A DNA stretch of 64,000 nt from Tanypteryx hageni (lineage: Eukaryota > Arthropoda > Insecta > Odonata > Petaluridae). The notes under the pieces are model-generated. The model was given only the letters and a program-made list of their open reading frames with translations, was not told the origin of the DNA and searched no databases. The stretch covers positions 76,334,572 through 76,398,571 of the forward strand of contig CM054116.1 of the NCBI GenBank assembly GCA_028673005.1, given 5' to 3'. Numbering within the stretch: the first letter of the stretch is position 1; each line of letters starts with the position of its first letter. The position numbers and the translations under genes are program-made. Shown here piece by piece: positions 43,670-55,089 of this stretch.

Positions 43670-46600
43670 TTTGTTCCAAAAGAGAGATCTTAACAGCCAC
43701 CTCATAACGCTTCCCTCATACGTCTCCTCCGCTCTTCCCTTTCCTCCACCGCAGGCCATCGATCTCCCGTGGAACGCGTGTTTGTATTTCTTCTCTTTCC
43801 TCATCAGATGTTTCGCAAGACGAATGAGGATGTCGCCCTCGCGGACATTTTCGGCGGGCAATGGAAGGCCTTCTCCTGGGTGGCCAAATTACCCCCGATC
43901 ATTTCGGAGGCGTCGTCGCAGCCACGTGATTAAGAGGATTATTAATGGTCGTGTTCGCTGTTTTCGATCGTACTCTTCTTCTTCGGATAGGTTTTTTGTG
44001 CGGAGAAGAATGAGGGGGAAATCTTCCGTCCGATGAAAGTAAACATGTTTGTTGTTTCTACAGTGACATATATACGAGCTGTGTAGAAAGATAGGTGATT
44101 TGTGGTATTCAACCACGTTACTTTTTAACAGACATCCTTCCGGTTATCTACACTCGAAACCATAGATAGATAAGACGTTAGTTCTCGAAGCATTACTCTA
44201 AACATTACTAATGGACGTTACACAATAAGTGGTATTAAAATGACTTATCATCAGACACTATCCATACGGTATTAAAGAGGTTATTTTCAAAAACATTTCT
44301 CATGATTTCACACTTGGAACTCAAAAAAAACTATAAATGAAAATAATGGTGCCCGCTAGACATAACTCACGCGTAGTAAAACGAATGCGTGAGATAATTT
44401 CTACATTTTCTATTAAACCGTTATATCTGATACGCAATCAAGTCCGCTGCAAGCCAGATGATTCATATTGTAACAAAAACGTTGAATCGATTCGACATCA
44501 CTCTCGCTTTTCACAGCTGCGAAACATGTTTTATGGTTTTCGGTGCATGTGCTTTTCTGATTATTTGAACATGACAGAATAAATTTACTAGTTAATGTAG
44601 TGAACTCCCGATTTACCGTATGCTTCAGAACCAAGACCATTCTGTTTTATCGATATATCTATTTACACGCCCATGGCAACCAAAGATGAAAAAAAGGCAA
44701 GAGTAAAAAGTAAATATGTCAACTCAAAGTAAAGTATAATTTAATGTTATTGTACAAAATAAATTTAAAGGTCAATTAATAATGAACTACGTATTAACAC
44801 CATTACCGAGTACAGGACAAATGAAAACCATACACATATACGTATTAATGCTATATAAAATCTTTAAAGTTATAAACTATGCTTTTAAAATTCCGAATAA
44901 TAGAAATTCTTTTTATTCTACAACCGGTTAATCGGATGTTTTCTGTACATGACTATCAAAAATGCCGCTCGAAAATTTTCCGCGAGATTTGGGCATTTTT
45001 GGAGCATTGCTCGACTGGCGAAGGACGTATGTTTTTAAACCGAATTAAAGCACTTCGGTTAGTCAGAACGCTCTTTCCATCTCCCTCTATTGGTACAGGC
45101 ATCTGTTTTCAGATCAGAATGTTTCCTTTAAGAGAATTGGGTCATGGCTGTCCCTCAAGGGATCTTCAAGCCATGGCGGAATTTTATCCACCTCGGGCAA
45201 CAAAAAAACGCAGAGATTTTGTTTTTCTTGCGGAAAAACGAGAAGAACTTCTCTTCGGAATGATCTTTCTTCCAAAAAAGGGGCCCCCGAGTTGCGAATC
45301 TCGCGCGACCACCTATCGTTCAGGGGGTGGAACTCGAATCTCCCATAATACTTTTCGGATCGCGACGCTTTCAAAATCTTGAGTTGCATCTGTTATTCAT
45401 ATACGGTCAAATGCACCCCGGCGGGTTCGCTTGACCCGATTCCCCTCCTCTTTTTTTCCCAGATCCGAATCGATCATAATTGCCTGCATCGAGACATATT
45501 CTAATGTGTTTTCAAAGCTTCCGGCGACGGCAATTTTGGTAAAGGTTTAACGTCGGCGGGCTATGAAAAATTGCAACCGCGATCGGACCACCTGCGAAGA
45601 GAAAGCATGTCATTTTTAGTGGGGTTATCGCGGGGCAAGAAAAAACGAACAAAGGAAAAAAACGAATTGTTTTGGAAAGTCCTGACACATTTATAGTTCG
45701 TCGAAATGGCTAAACGTTCCACTCACGACAGCTCCCTCATTAAGGATAACACTCGGGGCTAAACGCTTCTGTTCCAAGAAATTTAAGGTCACATTTGCCA
45801 CCATTGTTCGCACGTTGTTTTATATTTTTCGGTTTAATCGCTTTTGTGATGTTGCTGGACTTTATCGCCGAAATTATGGATGGTGAAAATCCGTGCGAGG
45901 TGAAATAAATAATCTTTATTGTAAATGGAACAAGCAACGCCTGATAAACACAACATCTGGATAAATGTTAGTACTATGGCATTAATTCAGTCATAAATAG
46001 CAGATAATATGAAAAAAACCGGTTCGGAAAATTTCAATCGATGTAATTAACTTCCCAAACCTGTAATTTTTCTATAATACCTGTCAATTTGATTTCCAAG
46101 GCTTAAACACTTCAATAACAGCGGAGCCAGTACAAAGAATTGTATCGTTTTCCAATGGCGGTTAAAACAGGTAATAAACTAGGTTTTAAATTTAATTTGT
46201 CGTTAATTGAAACTTCTCCTGCCCCACGCTATCGCTGATATTCAGCTTACGAGCGATACGGAAAATCCTAAAGCATAATTTTCAGTCAAATTAAATCATC
46301 AGTCATTCGTCCATCCTTATTCTTTTCGACCACACTCGTCCAGCTTCACTTATCTCACACCCTTAAAATTCCAACGCATCATTATGTCTCTTCCCATGAC
46401 GCGTAAAGAAATACACCCCGACATTTCTCTTCGCATTCCGTTCTCAGATAGTTCAAAAAGAAGTGCATTGAATTACATCGTATGACAATCCGCTGAGCTT
46501 CCACGGTTACGTCACTCGCCAAATTCAATCCCTGCCCTGACTGGCAGAAATAAAAAGGAAGGAGAGAGGAAGAGAAGAGAGAATGCGATGGCGAGAGGGA

Positions 46601-48238
46601 GAGAGAGGATGTGAGCCAAATCGCCAATCGCGCATCTCGGTTCAAAAGGCAGACGGAGCGGCCAGTTTGAAACAAACGAGGCAGCACCGTCTATGCATGT
46701 CCCTCCCGCGCATGCACGGTTACGCATTTCGAATTTGAAAGTGGGCCGCCGTTTCACTGTTTTTTTCCCAATTGCTCCGCTGCGGGACGATGGCTCCGTC
46801 CGTCACGACACTCTTTTGTTTTTCCACTTTGCTCCCTTTCCGTCTCATTCTATCCCTCACTCTCCGTCTCTCTCAAATGCCCGACCGACCGACGATCCGC
46901 TCGTAAAGAGCGATGAAGAAGGCGGAGAAAACTGTTTTTCAGGCGTTTGCGGTTACGTGAGAGAGCGTCCGCAGAACTTGCGAGGAAATCCTTGCACCCG
47001 GCATGTCAAGGCTGCTTAAAAAACTACTTTAATGGCACTTTTGGTGGGAAAAGGGCAAATAAAGGGAGAAAGAAGGATGCAGGCGCATGAACAGGGCGCG
47101 GTCCGTGCATGCGAGCTAATGAGGCTTTATTGGACCGCTTCGTAAATCTCGGCGGTTGTTTGAAAGACCCGAACTTGCACTCGGCCGAAGCCGACGAAAA
47201 TAAAACGTATTTTTTTCCGGTATGTAATCTCTCGCACTCTCACTGTTAGGTGATGAAGTAACTGCTCTCTATCTCTCTCGTCCTCAAACGTTATGATCCT
47301 AGTTATCGAATAAAGTGGCTGCCACTTGACTCAAAGAAATGTCTTTTACGAATCCCAGTTATCTTTCCACGTAACGGCTCTTCATTTCAAGCTTATCTTG
47401 GTAACTGCATGTTTAATAAAATTTTATTCCCTCCGTCTTTTTGATTTTGAAACAGAATATCGCATATACAGGTTGTTTTATTGACTCGAGAGACGGCGGA
47501 ACAGAGCGGCCAATAATGCAAGGGAAAGTGCCATAAAAGTTTCCTTCGATGACTACAATCCTTAATCATCCATACAAAATCCTTTAAGCTATAAATAGTA
47601 AAAAAGAAAATATCGAGTTACAATTTCCGAGTTTATATTTCTTAAATAAGAAATACCGAAGTAATTCGAGGTAATAAACCAAGAAAAAATACGGTACATT
47701 TACAGTTTAAAAAATATTTTTTGGAAAGAGGGAGAAAATATTTTTTTGACATTTCGTATTGGCCAGAATACGAGCTTAGTAACTCCAAAAGTTTAACTCT
47801 TCTTTCCTTGTGGTGCGTGTCAAAATAATGACTCCCCGTGGACACCTCCACAGCTACAAACACCCGCCCTAACATTCCCACCTTTTCGTCGGGGGAGGAA
47901 TTTCCGCCCGATTCGTTCTCAACATGCCAACGACCACGCAATAACAAGAATATACCGCCCGCAGACGGCCAGGCGCCTCGTAAAGAACGTGGAAAAATCA
48001 GCAGGTCATCCAATGCGTCTTACCCCTTCTTTTTTAACTCCGCGGGCATAAAGGAGGACGATAACAATTTGTTCAGTTCCTTGGAGAAAGAGAAGGAAAC
48101 GGTCCCGATTTCCATGATTTATTCAGCGGCCTAAAGGAATATTTTCTGAAAAAAGGACCGTGTTTCCCGGAAACTCCATAACGCAGCGAGCGAGCAACAG
48201 GTTAAGGGGGTCCAGAATGATGCTGTGAGGAACTTCTC
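43670..48238. other. No gene recognised
   Basis: Includes moderately CpG-containing stretches (43700-44040 and 46690-47200) and AT-rich parts. The frames at 44879-45382 and 46693-47019 have no recognisable domain. A GGAACTCGAATCTCCC at about 45331 resembles a B box only loosely. Confidence 0.4.
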
Positions 48239-48239
48239 G

Positions 48240-48490
48240 TGGAAGCGTATTAAGATTCGACGGTCCGAGAGGGAGGAAGAGATACGTAGATGGGGATAAT
48301 AGAGTGGAGAGAGGGAAAGAAAGGGGAGATGAATGAAAAGAGGAAAAGGCAGGGAGCAGAGAGGCAAGAAAAAGGGGTTGAAAGGAAGGGAAGGAAAAGA
48401 GGTAGGGAACAACATGGTTAAGTAGGAGGATAAAGTAGAATGGAGATGAGAAAGGGATAGGACGGAGGGGAGGGCAAGGGGGGAGAGAAG
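48240..48490. repeat. Polypurine tract
   Basis: GA/GGA-rich on the plus strand. The minus-strand frame covering it is Leu/Ser/Pro-rich. Confidence 0.8.
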
Positions 48491-49001
48491 CATCCCTTTA
48501 ATTAGGAAGACACAACTCCCTGGCAAGTTCCCGCAACATGCCAGCGGACAGGACTCCTAATTGACCTCCGACCGGGACGGTCTCATTCTCATGCGTAGGA
48601 ATGTAGGGACCAGAGTCCATCCCATTTTCTATCGCCCCTTCTACTTCGCCTCCTCCTCCGAATCTTAAATCACCGGAAGGGTAGAGGAGACGAAAGATTT
48701 GGTCCTTTTTAACACAAATCTCACGGCGCCCGTCGTGGTTTTTTTCCAGTAAGATGATATTACCCGGAGGGAGGAAAAGCGACATATCGTAAAGTTCTCT
48801 ACATGTGGGGCTGTTTTGTCATACAGGTCAAACTGGCTGTCCTTTGCTTTCTCTTGACATTTTTTCCTTGCTCGTTCCCGTTAAAAGCGTTTTCTACTCT
48901 TCTTTTCCTTAGCCTTTAAGCCGCCTTCAGTTTTTTCCTCGTCTCCTACTTCCATGCTGTATACACTGTTGATTTATTATGCAAAATTTTATAAGACTCC
49001 A

Positions 49002-49684
49002 TCTACATATATATTTCTGAAAGTTTGTTTGTGCGCATCATTATGTACGCCCAAACTATAAGACTTTACTCACATCTTAACTTAGTGACGTTTGGTCAAC
49101 TGATATTAGTCAGTGCTGCCAATATAGGGGATTAACATTTATCCAGAAGACAACACGTATAAATCGATTGTTGGGCGTGTAGGCTTCTATTCTTTTGCAA
49201 ATTTAAATTACTTGAAATAAAGATACGAACTCGCGACAAAAACATGTATTGTGCTTAAAAAATCAACTTTATATTTTTCAAAGACAGAATTCGAATTTAA
49301 GCCGATTTAGCGTAACATTTAGTTTTTTAATCTTGAAAAGGGGTATTTTAATAGGTATGTAACAATGAGAAATGCTAAATACCATGGCAACGACATCAAC
49401 GCTTTTAAATGGGAACTGATATCACATCTCCTACTTTATAGTTACATTGCCACCAAAAAAAGAGGACATTTTTTAATCCAACACAATCAAACTCAAAAAG
49501 GAGAACAACATCTACAGCTGCAGAAAATGAGGAAAAGACACAAAATCGACGCGAAGCAGATAGAATAAGAATGGCAAATTTTCGAGCACTTGAATCTCCA
49601 CAGCAAGCAAAAACTCGACTCACACAACAATGTGAAATGGTGATTTAAAACATAACCCCGAGCAACGCCGAGAAATGTTGCTAG
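49002..49684 (+). mobile_element. Non-autonomous Helitron
   Basis: Begins TCTACATATATATTTCTGAA then GTTTGTTTGTG, a common animal Helitron 5' end. It finishes with CCGAGCAACGCCGAGAAATG then TTGCTAG, where GCAAC (49662-49666) and GTTGC (49677-49681) make the terminal hairpin and CTAG is the 3' end. It sits between A (49001) and T (49685), the normal Helitron target, with no duplication. Near 49510-49640 one frame reads EADRIRMANFRALESPQQAKTRL, resembling the Arg/Ala/Glu-rich N-terminal region of animal Helitron proteins (repeats of the 'R..E..E...R' and 'ESPEQ...R' type). The Rep/helicase coding region is absent, so mobility would need a helper. Confidence 0.82.
49365..49640 (+). pseudogene. 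Helitron protein N-terminal remnant
   Basis: Coding remnant within the Helitron. An open frame from 49365 ends at 49568 with KMRKRHKIDAKQIE; after a frame change the sequence continues as READRIRMANFRALESPQQAKTRLTQQC. Only the low-complexity N-terminal part of a Helitron protein is represented. No Rep HUH motif or helicase Walker motif exists in the element. Confidence 0.5.
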
Positions 49685-49689
49685 TTAAA

Positions 49690-51990
49690 ACATAATAATC
49701 CCTATGCATCTTGAATTTCGGATAAAAGATACCGACAATATTATGTAGTTGGTACGTCAGGATTTTCGCCTTTATGTGGTCTACGAGGTGACGGACGGTT
49801 CTCGCTCTAAGCAACATTCCCTCATTAATATACTTGTATTAAAGGTAACTAACATAATCAGATATCAACCACACTCTTCTGAAAATCATGCGCCTTTTCG
49901 TTACGAGCTAAATTAATGGGACATTTTCGGCTTATACCGTAACGAGATTTTTGTTCGAAGGAATGTCACTCTTAAGCCATCAACAGCCGAACCGGTGTGT
50001 TTGTAATCCAATCGCTTCGAAGCGTCGCGCGATTACGACTCAGTGTCGTCACAAGCAATATTCCTGCGATTTTCAACCGGTTCGAGTGTATGGATAACAT
50101 ACGTGGAACGTAGAAATATCATGAAAAACAATTAAAAGTTCATAAAACTGATCGAATGAGAACTATTTTCGCGCGCATAACAGGTATTCAAGTTGTTTCC
50201 TCCCTCTACACAATCCGGAAGATAAATTTTTTCAGCGTCGTCTTTTTCACGATAATTAAACTCCTCTCGTGGATGAATCTTCCAATTGGACATCCTCTTT
50301 CCCTTGCCACTTTTCTCCTGCATATCCCACCAACACATTTACATTTTCGTCTATCTCATTCGCATTGCTTACTCACCCACGCACCATATTTCCCCAGACC
50401 ACGCCACCCGCCAAACCCAACCCCTTTCAATCCCAACCTTTCTATAACAACCGAAACGGACTTTGGTATTTACGGCTCCTCGTGATTTTTTAGCCTCGGT
50501 CGTATTGATATGGAAAAAAAACTCAAAACCTCGTCTTAGGCTCGCGAACGAGGAAATTCGCCAAAACGCCGACCGAGATCGTTTCCGTTCCTAAATCACA
50601 CATTTGCGGCAATGAATCGACGTTATTAAAAGCTCTTTTACTAAATCTCTCGCCGAGGAATTTTTATATTCCGTAATTTCGCTCCTCATCTTGATGGGGC
50701 ATAGGGAAAACGGTCTATTCCGACGCCAGAGAAATTTGCTCCGGAAATCGTGATTTTAATTTTACGACTGCCAGTAGATGGGACGTTTTTATCTCCCTTT
50801 TTACGAGAATTCTCCTAAATGTCGACGAAATTAAAAGGGCTTCGCCTCCATTTGTCGTTTCAACTCCCATCTGCTTCGTAAATTGTTTCGGGCTCGCCCA
50901 CGATTTTCTCGTAGGAATGTACCGGTCAAGGTTCCGTGCTTCTTACCATTTTATTTTCCGATCTTCTAAAAAAATATTGATGGATATCGATTGGATTCTG
51001 TAGGTCGTAAAAAAATCGCTTAAAATGTGAGAAAATGTACTTAAGCGGCCTTATAATCGTAAAAAGAATAAGGGTATAAATCTAGGCTGATTTCATTGGA
51101 CATAAGGCGTTTCTAAATCGAAAATGAGAAATATTTATTGCGTTTGACGATGGACCATACAAAACAATCCCATAAAATATATAGTTGGCGTGAGAATTGA
51201 TTGGCTTTCACAAGTTGCTAAAACAATTTAAATATGAAATAATATTTTAGTTCAATTTCGGATTTAATAAACATTGAAACTTGAATATTGCTTATTAAAA
51301 ATCTGTTTTGTTTTTTAAAAGAAAAATAGTATACATTATAAAGTGCTATGGATGACTACGAAGAGCCCAATTAAAAATGGAGATTGACAAATATATCACT
51401 TATACTTTCTTTTCAAATAAACAAGCATGTAAACAGATATTGGCGAGCTCTTTCACTTAAAATGGCTTCAAGTGCCGGTATCGTAATGTACTGCACACCC
51501 CGCAGCGAATTATTACCGACTGCGCAGTAAATTCACAAAAAGCGGGACCTAGTTTACGACCTTCGCGACAATATTGCACGTCCTCATGGCCGTAAGTAAT
51601 TCAGCTTTAAAAGGCTGCGCGCAGATAGTAACGCGCATCGATTCCACCTAAACCCAACGTAAATACGACCGCATCCATTTATCAACCCTCATTTCGCATC
51701 ATCCCTATCCTCTTTAGCGAGGGCTCCACCCTCCTCTTAATACTTCCACACGGGAGGGGGCGCTGGGCTCTCCGCAGCGCCGAGACACGGAGAACGAGGC
51801 GCAAAAAAAGCCCGTTCCCGCATAACTTAAACGCTCCTTCCCAAATGTACCGCGTTTTCTCCAACCCCCGGAGGCTGCCCCTCGGAAAAATGAACAAATG
51901 GATAAAGAAGAGCGAGGTAAAACGCAGAACGGATGAAAGAGCTCCATGTATAGAACGCGTCGAGTCCTGGCGAGACCCGAAATGCGAGCG
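49690..51990. other. No recognisable feature
   Basis: Mostly AT-rich; the CT-rich patch near 50280-50450 gives chance Pro/His-rich frames. Confidence 0.45.
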
Positions 51991-51999
51991 ACAAAAAAA

Positions 52000-52400
52000 A
52001 GGCTGAAAGAGAGGAGAGGAAGAGGAGACAAAGATAAAGAGGATGGAAAATATAAGCCAAGGTGGTCGCCATCTGAGGAGGGAGGAGGACAAAAGAGGAT
52101 GCGTGTTGAAGGGAGGAGGAAGAGGAGGGAAGGCGAGAGATAAGGATCTGAAAGATACATTTCATTTCGCAAGACTCGCTCAAGTTTTTTTTTTATTCCT
52201 TTCTAAAGAAAAAGGCGCCCCATCCCCAAACCTCTCTTTCTCTAATGGTAGGCCAAGAGAGGAGCAGATAGATGCGAAGATAAAAGCTGGGCGTGGGAGG
52301 ATGGAAAAGAGGGAGGTCTCGGAGGGAGGTGGTGTAGAGAGTGCGGAGGAGAAGGAAAGAGGGAGGAAAGTTGGAGGGTGTGAGGAGGAATGAGACGAGA
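52000..52400. repeat. Polypurine-rich tract
   Basis: GA/GGA-rich on the plus strand, interrupted at about 52150-52260 by mixed sequence. Frames on either strand are Lys/Arg/Glu- or Ser/Leu-rich artefacts. Confidence 0.75.
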
Positions 52401-52409
52401 GGAGAGGCC

Positions 52410-54025
52410 GGCTCTGAGAGATTACGAGATCGAAACAGTTTCTTTTTCTGTTTTATTTAGTACCCTGTTTAGTCATCATTCCAGTTAAGGAAGACGTGGA
52501 GTCTTCTCCTTCTTTTCGATTATTAATGGCAAAAAAAAGAGACGGAGACGACGCAAACATTAATATCACCTAGAAATGCGGCCTCCGTGTCTTATGGTCG
52601 CCGTCGCGTGGCTAACGGAGGAAGAACTGTTGACGCAGCTTAATAGGCGATTACGGTAAAGAAGTTGGGATTAAAACCTCATCCTCTGACAGGCACACTT
52701 TCAATACTGAATGCTTCCGAGGGTTTATATTATAGCATAGGAGGTTACCACCCTTGAGTACATTCAGAAATATGTTCCGCTGCTAACCATAAAATATGAA
52801 TAATTACAATACAATTCTGAGACGCGACGCGAGTTACATAACACAACACAACATTCAGCGAAGACGACTCAATCACTCCCATAATGCAGAGTTAATGCGC
52901 AGTAGACGACATATAAATACTAATGCACTCATACGCTGACGATAATATAATGTAAGCAAAAAATGTCCTGCAGTTGCGACGTTATGTTACAAAGAAGGGA
53001 TATGGAAGCAAAAACCTATATGCAGCTGATTCTTATGTGTCCTCCGTCCTCATTTGTCAAGTAAAATTACTTGATGACATAACAAGGCGTATACAATATC
53101 TCAGACACTTGAACCCAAGGTTACTAGAGACTAGAGACTTGAACCTGCTTAAATACACCGAAAAGTCGCATATAACGGAGCCCTAATTCTGAATCGGCAT
53201 AACTTTTCGTGAAAGTTATATCAATGTTGTTACATTTACAACATACATTATTATAATATCATTAGCAGTAAATGAATTTACCGTGCCTCATTGATGTGAT
53301 TTTTATATAAGATTTTAATATAAAAAACAAGATGATCCAAACAGAACTTATGATTCCTACTTCCCATTTAATCATTTATTTAATACTTACATTGGCTTTA
53401 ATAGCTTTCAAGTCATCGCGGATAAATAGCTCTTTGTGTTCCTAAATTTCATAATTTAGCGTTATAAAATATTACAAATAAATTCGAACGGAATATTAAA
53501 TTGATCAGATTTCCCACGTAAATCAAATGGGAAGGATAGTTCCTGGAGTCGAACCCGAGACTTCAATCTTCGCAACAAAACCTATCCTCGGGAGCTCGGC
53601 CCATGTAGTAAAAAATTTCCATTCTGGAAAGTAGGCTAAAAATGATAGCAATAAAAGTTATATATATCAATTTAATTTTACAGGGTTTATTTTTTTAAAG
53701 AAGAAAATAAAAAACAGCTATTCTAATATTCACATTTTTGCGATTTTCTTCAGCGTTTTTCTTTTAAACGCGAGTCAATGTCAAATGTGAGGCCACAGTT
53801 TCTATTATTAGTGTTCACTTGTTTTAATTTTCACCCTAAATAATCGTCTATTTCTAGTATATCTTCGAGTTAAAATAATGCCTACCGGAAACTCGTAATT
53901 TTCTTTCGCCAGAACAACAACTAAATAACTCCACAGCTACAGTCAATTCAAATCAGTAGCAAGATTCCTAAATCATTTGTTTATGCTACGCAGAAATGGT
54001 TCCGTGAGAAGTGGCAATAAGTTAA
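52410..54025. other. No gene recognised
   Basis: AT-rich apart from a tRNA-like fragment at 53530-53610. Confidence 0.45.
53530..53610 (-). repeat. tRNA-like fragment with B box
   Basis: On the minus strand TCTCGGGTTCGACTCCAGGA contains a B-box-like GGTTCGACTCC (53555-53545). Upstream CCGAGCTCCCGAGGATAGG could be a decayed anticodon/D region, but no acceptor stem pairing is evident. SINE or pseudo-tRNA remnant. Confidence 0.35.
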
Positions 54026-54029
54026 AGAG

Positions 54030-54646
54030 CGAAAAACAGAGAGAGAGAAAGAGAGGTATCTTTTTCGTGGGAAAGGCGTGGGAGGCTGGGAGAAAGGAGG
54101 ATTGGGTTGACAGTAGAGAGCTAAGAATGGAGGGAAAGTAAGAGAGAGAGAGAGAGATATAAAAAGAGGAGGGAGAGAGGGAGAAATAGAGGAAGAGAGA
54201 TAAATATCAAGAGGGAGGGAGGAAAAAGCAAGAAAGAGAGAAAGAGAAGGGGAAGAGCTGAAAATAGAGAGAGAGAAATAAAGGGAAGAAGAGAAATGGA
54301 ATGAGATATGGAAAAAAGGACAAAGGGATAGGAAGGTAGAGAAAGGGAGAGAGAGAGGAGGGGAGAGAGAGGGAGGAGAGAGAGAGACGAGGGGGGATAG
54401 GGAGGGGGAGAGAGAGAGGGGGGAGAGAGGGGAGGAGGGGGAGAGAGGGGGAGGGGGAGAGAGTGGGAGGGAGAGAGAGAGTGGGAGGGAGAGAGAGAGG
54501 GAGGGGGAGGGAGGGGAGAGAGAGGGAGAGAGAGAGAGAGGGAGGGGGAGATGGAGGGAGAGAGAGGGAGGGGGAGATGGAGGGAGAGAGAGGGAGGGGG
54601 AGATGGAGTGAGGGGGAGGGGGGAGAGAGGGAGGGGGAGAGAGAGG
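54030..54646. repeat. Polypurine tract with ~28-bp tandem units
   Basis: GA-rich throughout. At 54535-54625 a unit of GGGAGGGGGAGATGGAG plus GAGAGAGA recurs three times in succession. The long minus-strand frame is an artefact. Confidence 0.85.
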
Positions 54647-54717
54647 GATTGATTGATTGACATTATTTTATTCGGGGCGAGATTGAGACTGTGCAGTCCC
54701 CTCTTCTACCTAACCCC
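54647..54717 (+). repeat. TGATTGATTGA-marked repeat, copy A
   Basis: GATTGATTGATTGACATTAT directly follows the purine tract and leads into TTCGGGGCGAGATTGAGACT then CAGTCCCCTCTTCTACCTAA, shared with copy B (43114-43156). Confidence 0.6.
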
Positions 54718-54854
54718 AAATTCATTAAAAATTCATTCAGATGTACTTACAATAAGTTAATATATACTTACAATATGATAGACAGAAGAACGCTAGACTT
54801 CACAATATGAAAGGTCGTAAGAAAAGAATTTACATTGTGGGAAAGATCAAGGTT

Positions 54855-55085
54855 GAAGATGAGGAGAGGGAGAGAGATGGAAAGAGATAGGGAGAGAGAG
54901 AGGAGAAAGAGGGAGGGGGAGAGGGAGGGATTGAGAAAGAGACAAAAGGAAGGAAAGGAGAGAGGAAAGAATGGTGTAAATAGAGATATGGGAAAAAAGA
55001 GAACGAGAGAGAAAGAGAGGGAGAGGAAAAAAGAGGGAGTAGAGAGAAAGGAGAGAGGGTGGGGAGTACGGGGCGGAGTCGGGGA
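54855..55085. repeat. Polypurine tract
   Basis: GA-rich DNA with GGGAGAGAGAGAGGAGAAAG-like units, about 140 bp downstream of copy A. Confidence 0.8.
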
Positions 55086-55089
55086 GCAA

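Noticed and set aside
43070..43861. 263-residue open frame on the minus strand
   Set aside because: It lies over a polypurine tract; the product is Ser/Leu/Pro/Phe-rich low complexity with overlapping similar frames, as at 5491-5985, 37101-37628 and 54121-54663.
45325..45350. Possible tRNA B box (GGAACTCGAATCTCCC)
   Set aside because: Poor match to the B-box consensus, no stem pairing and no A box.
44879..45382. 167-residue open frame
   Set aside because: Composition looks like translated non-coding DNA and no family blocks are visible.
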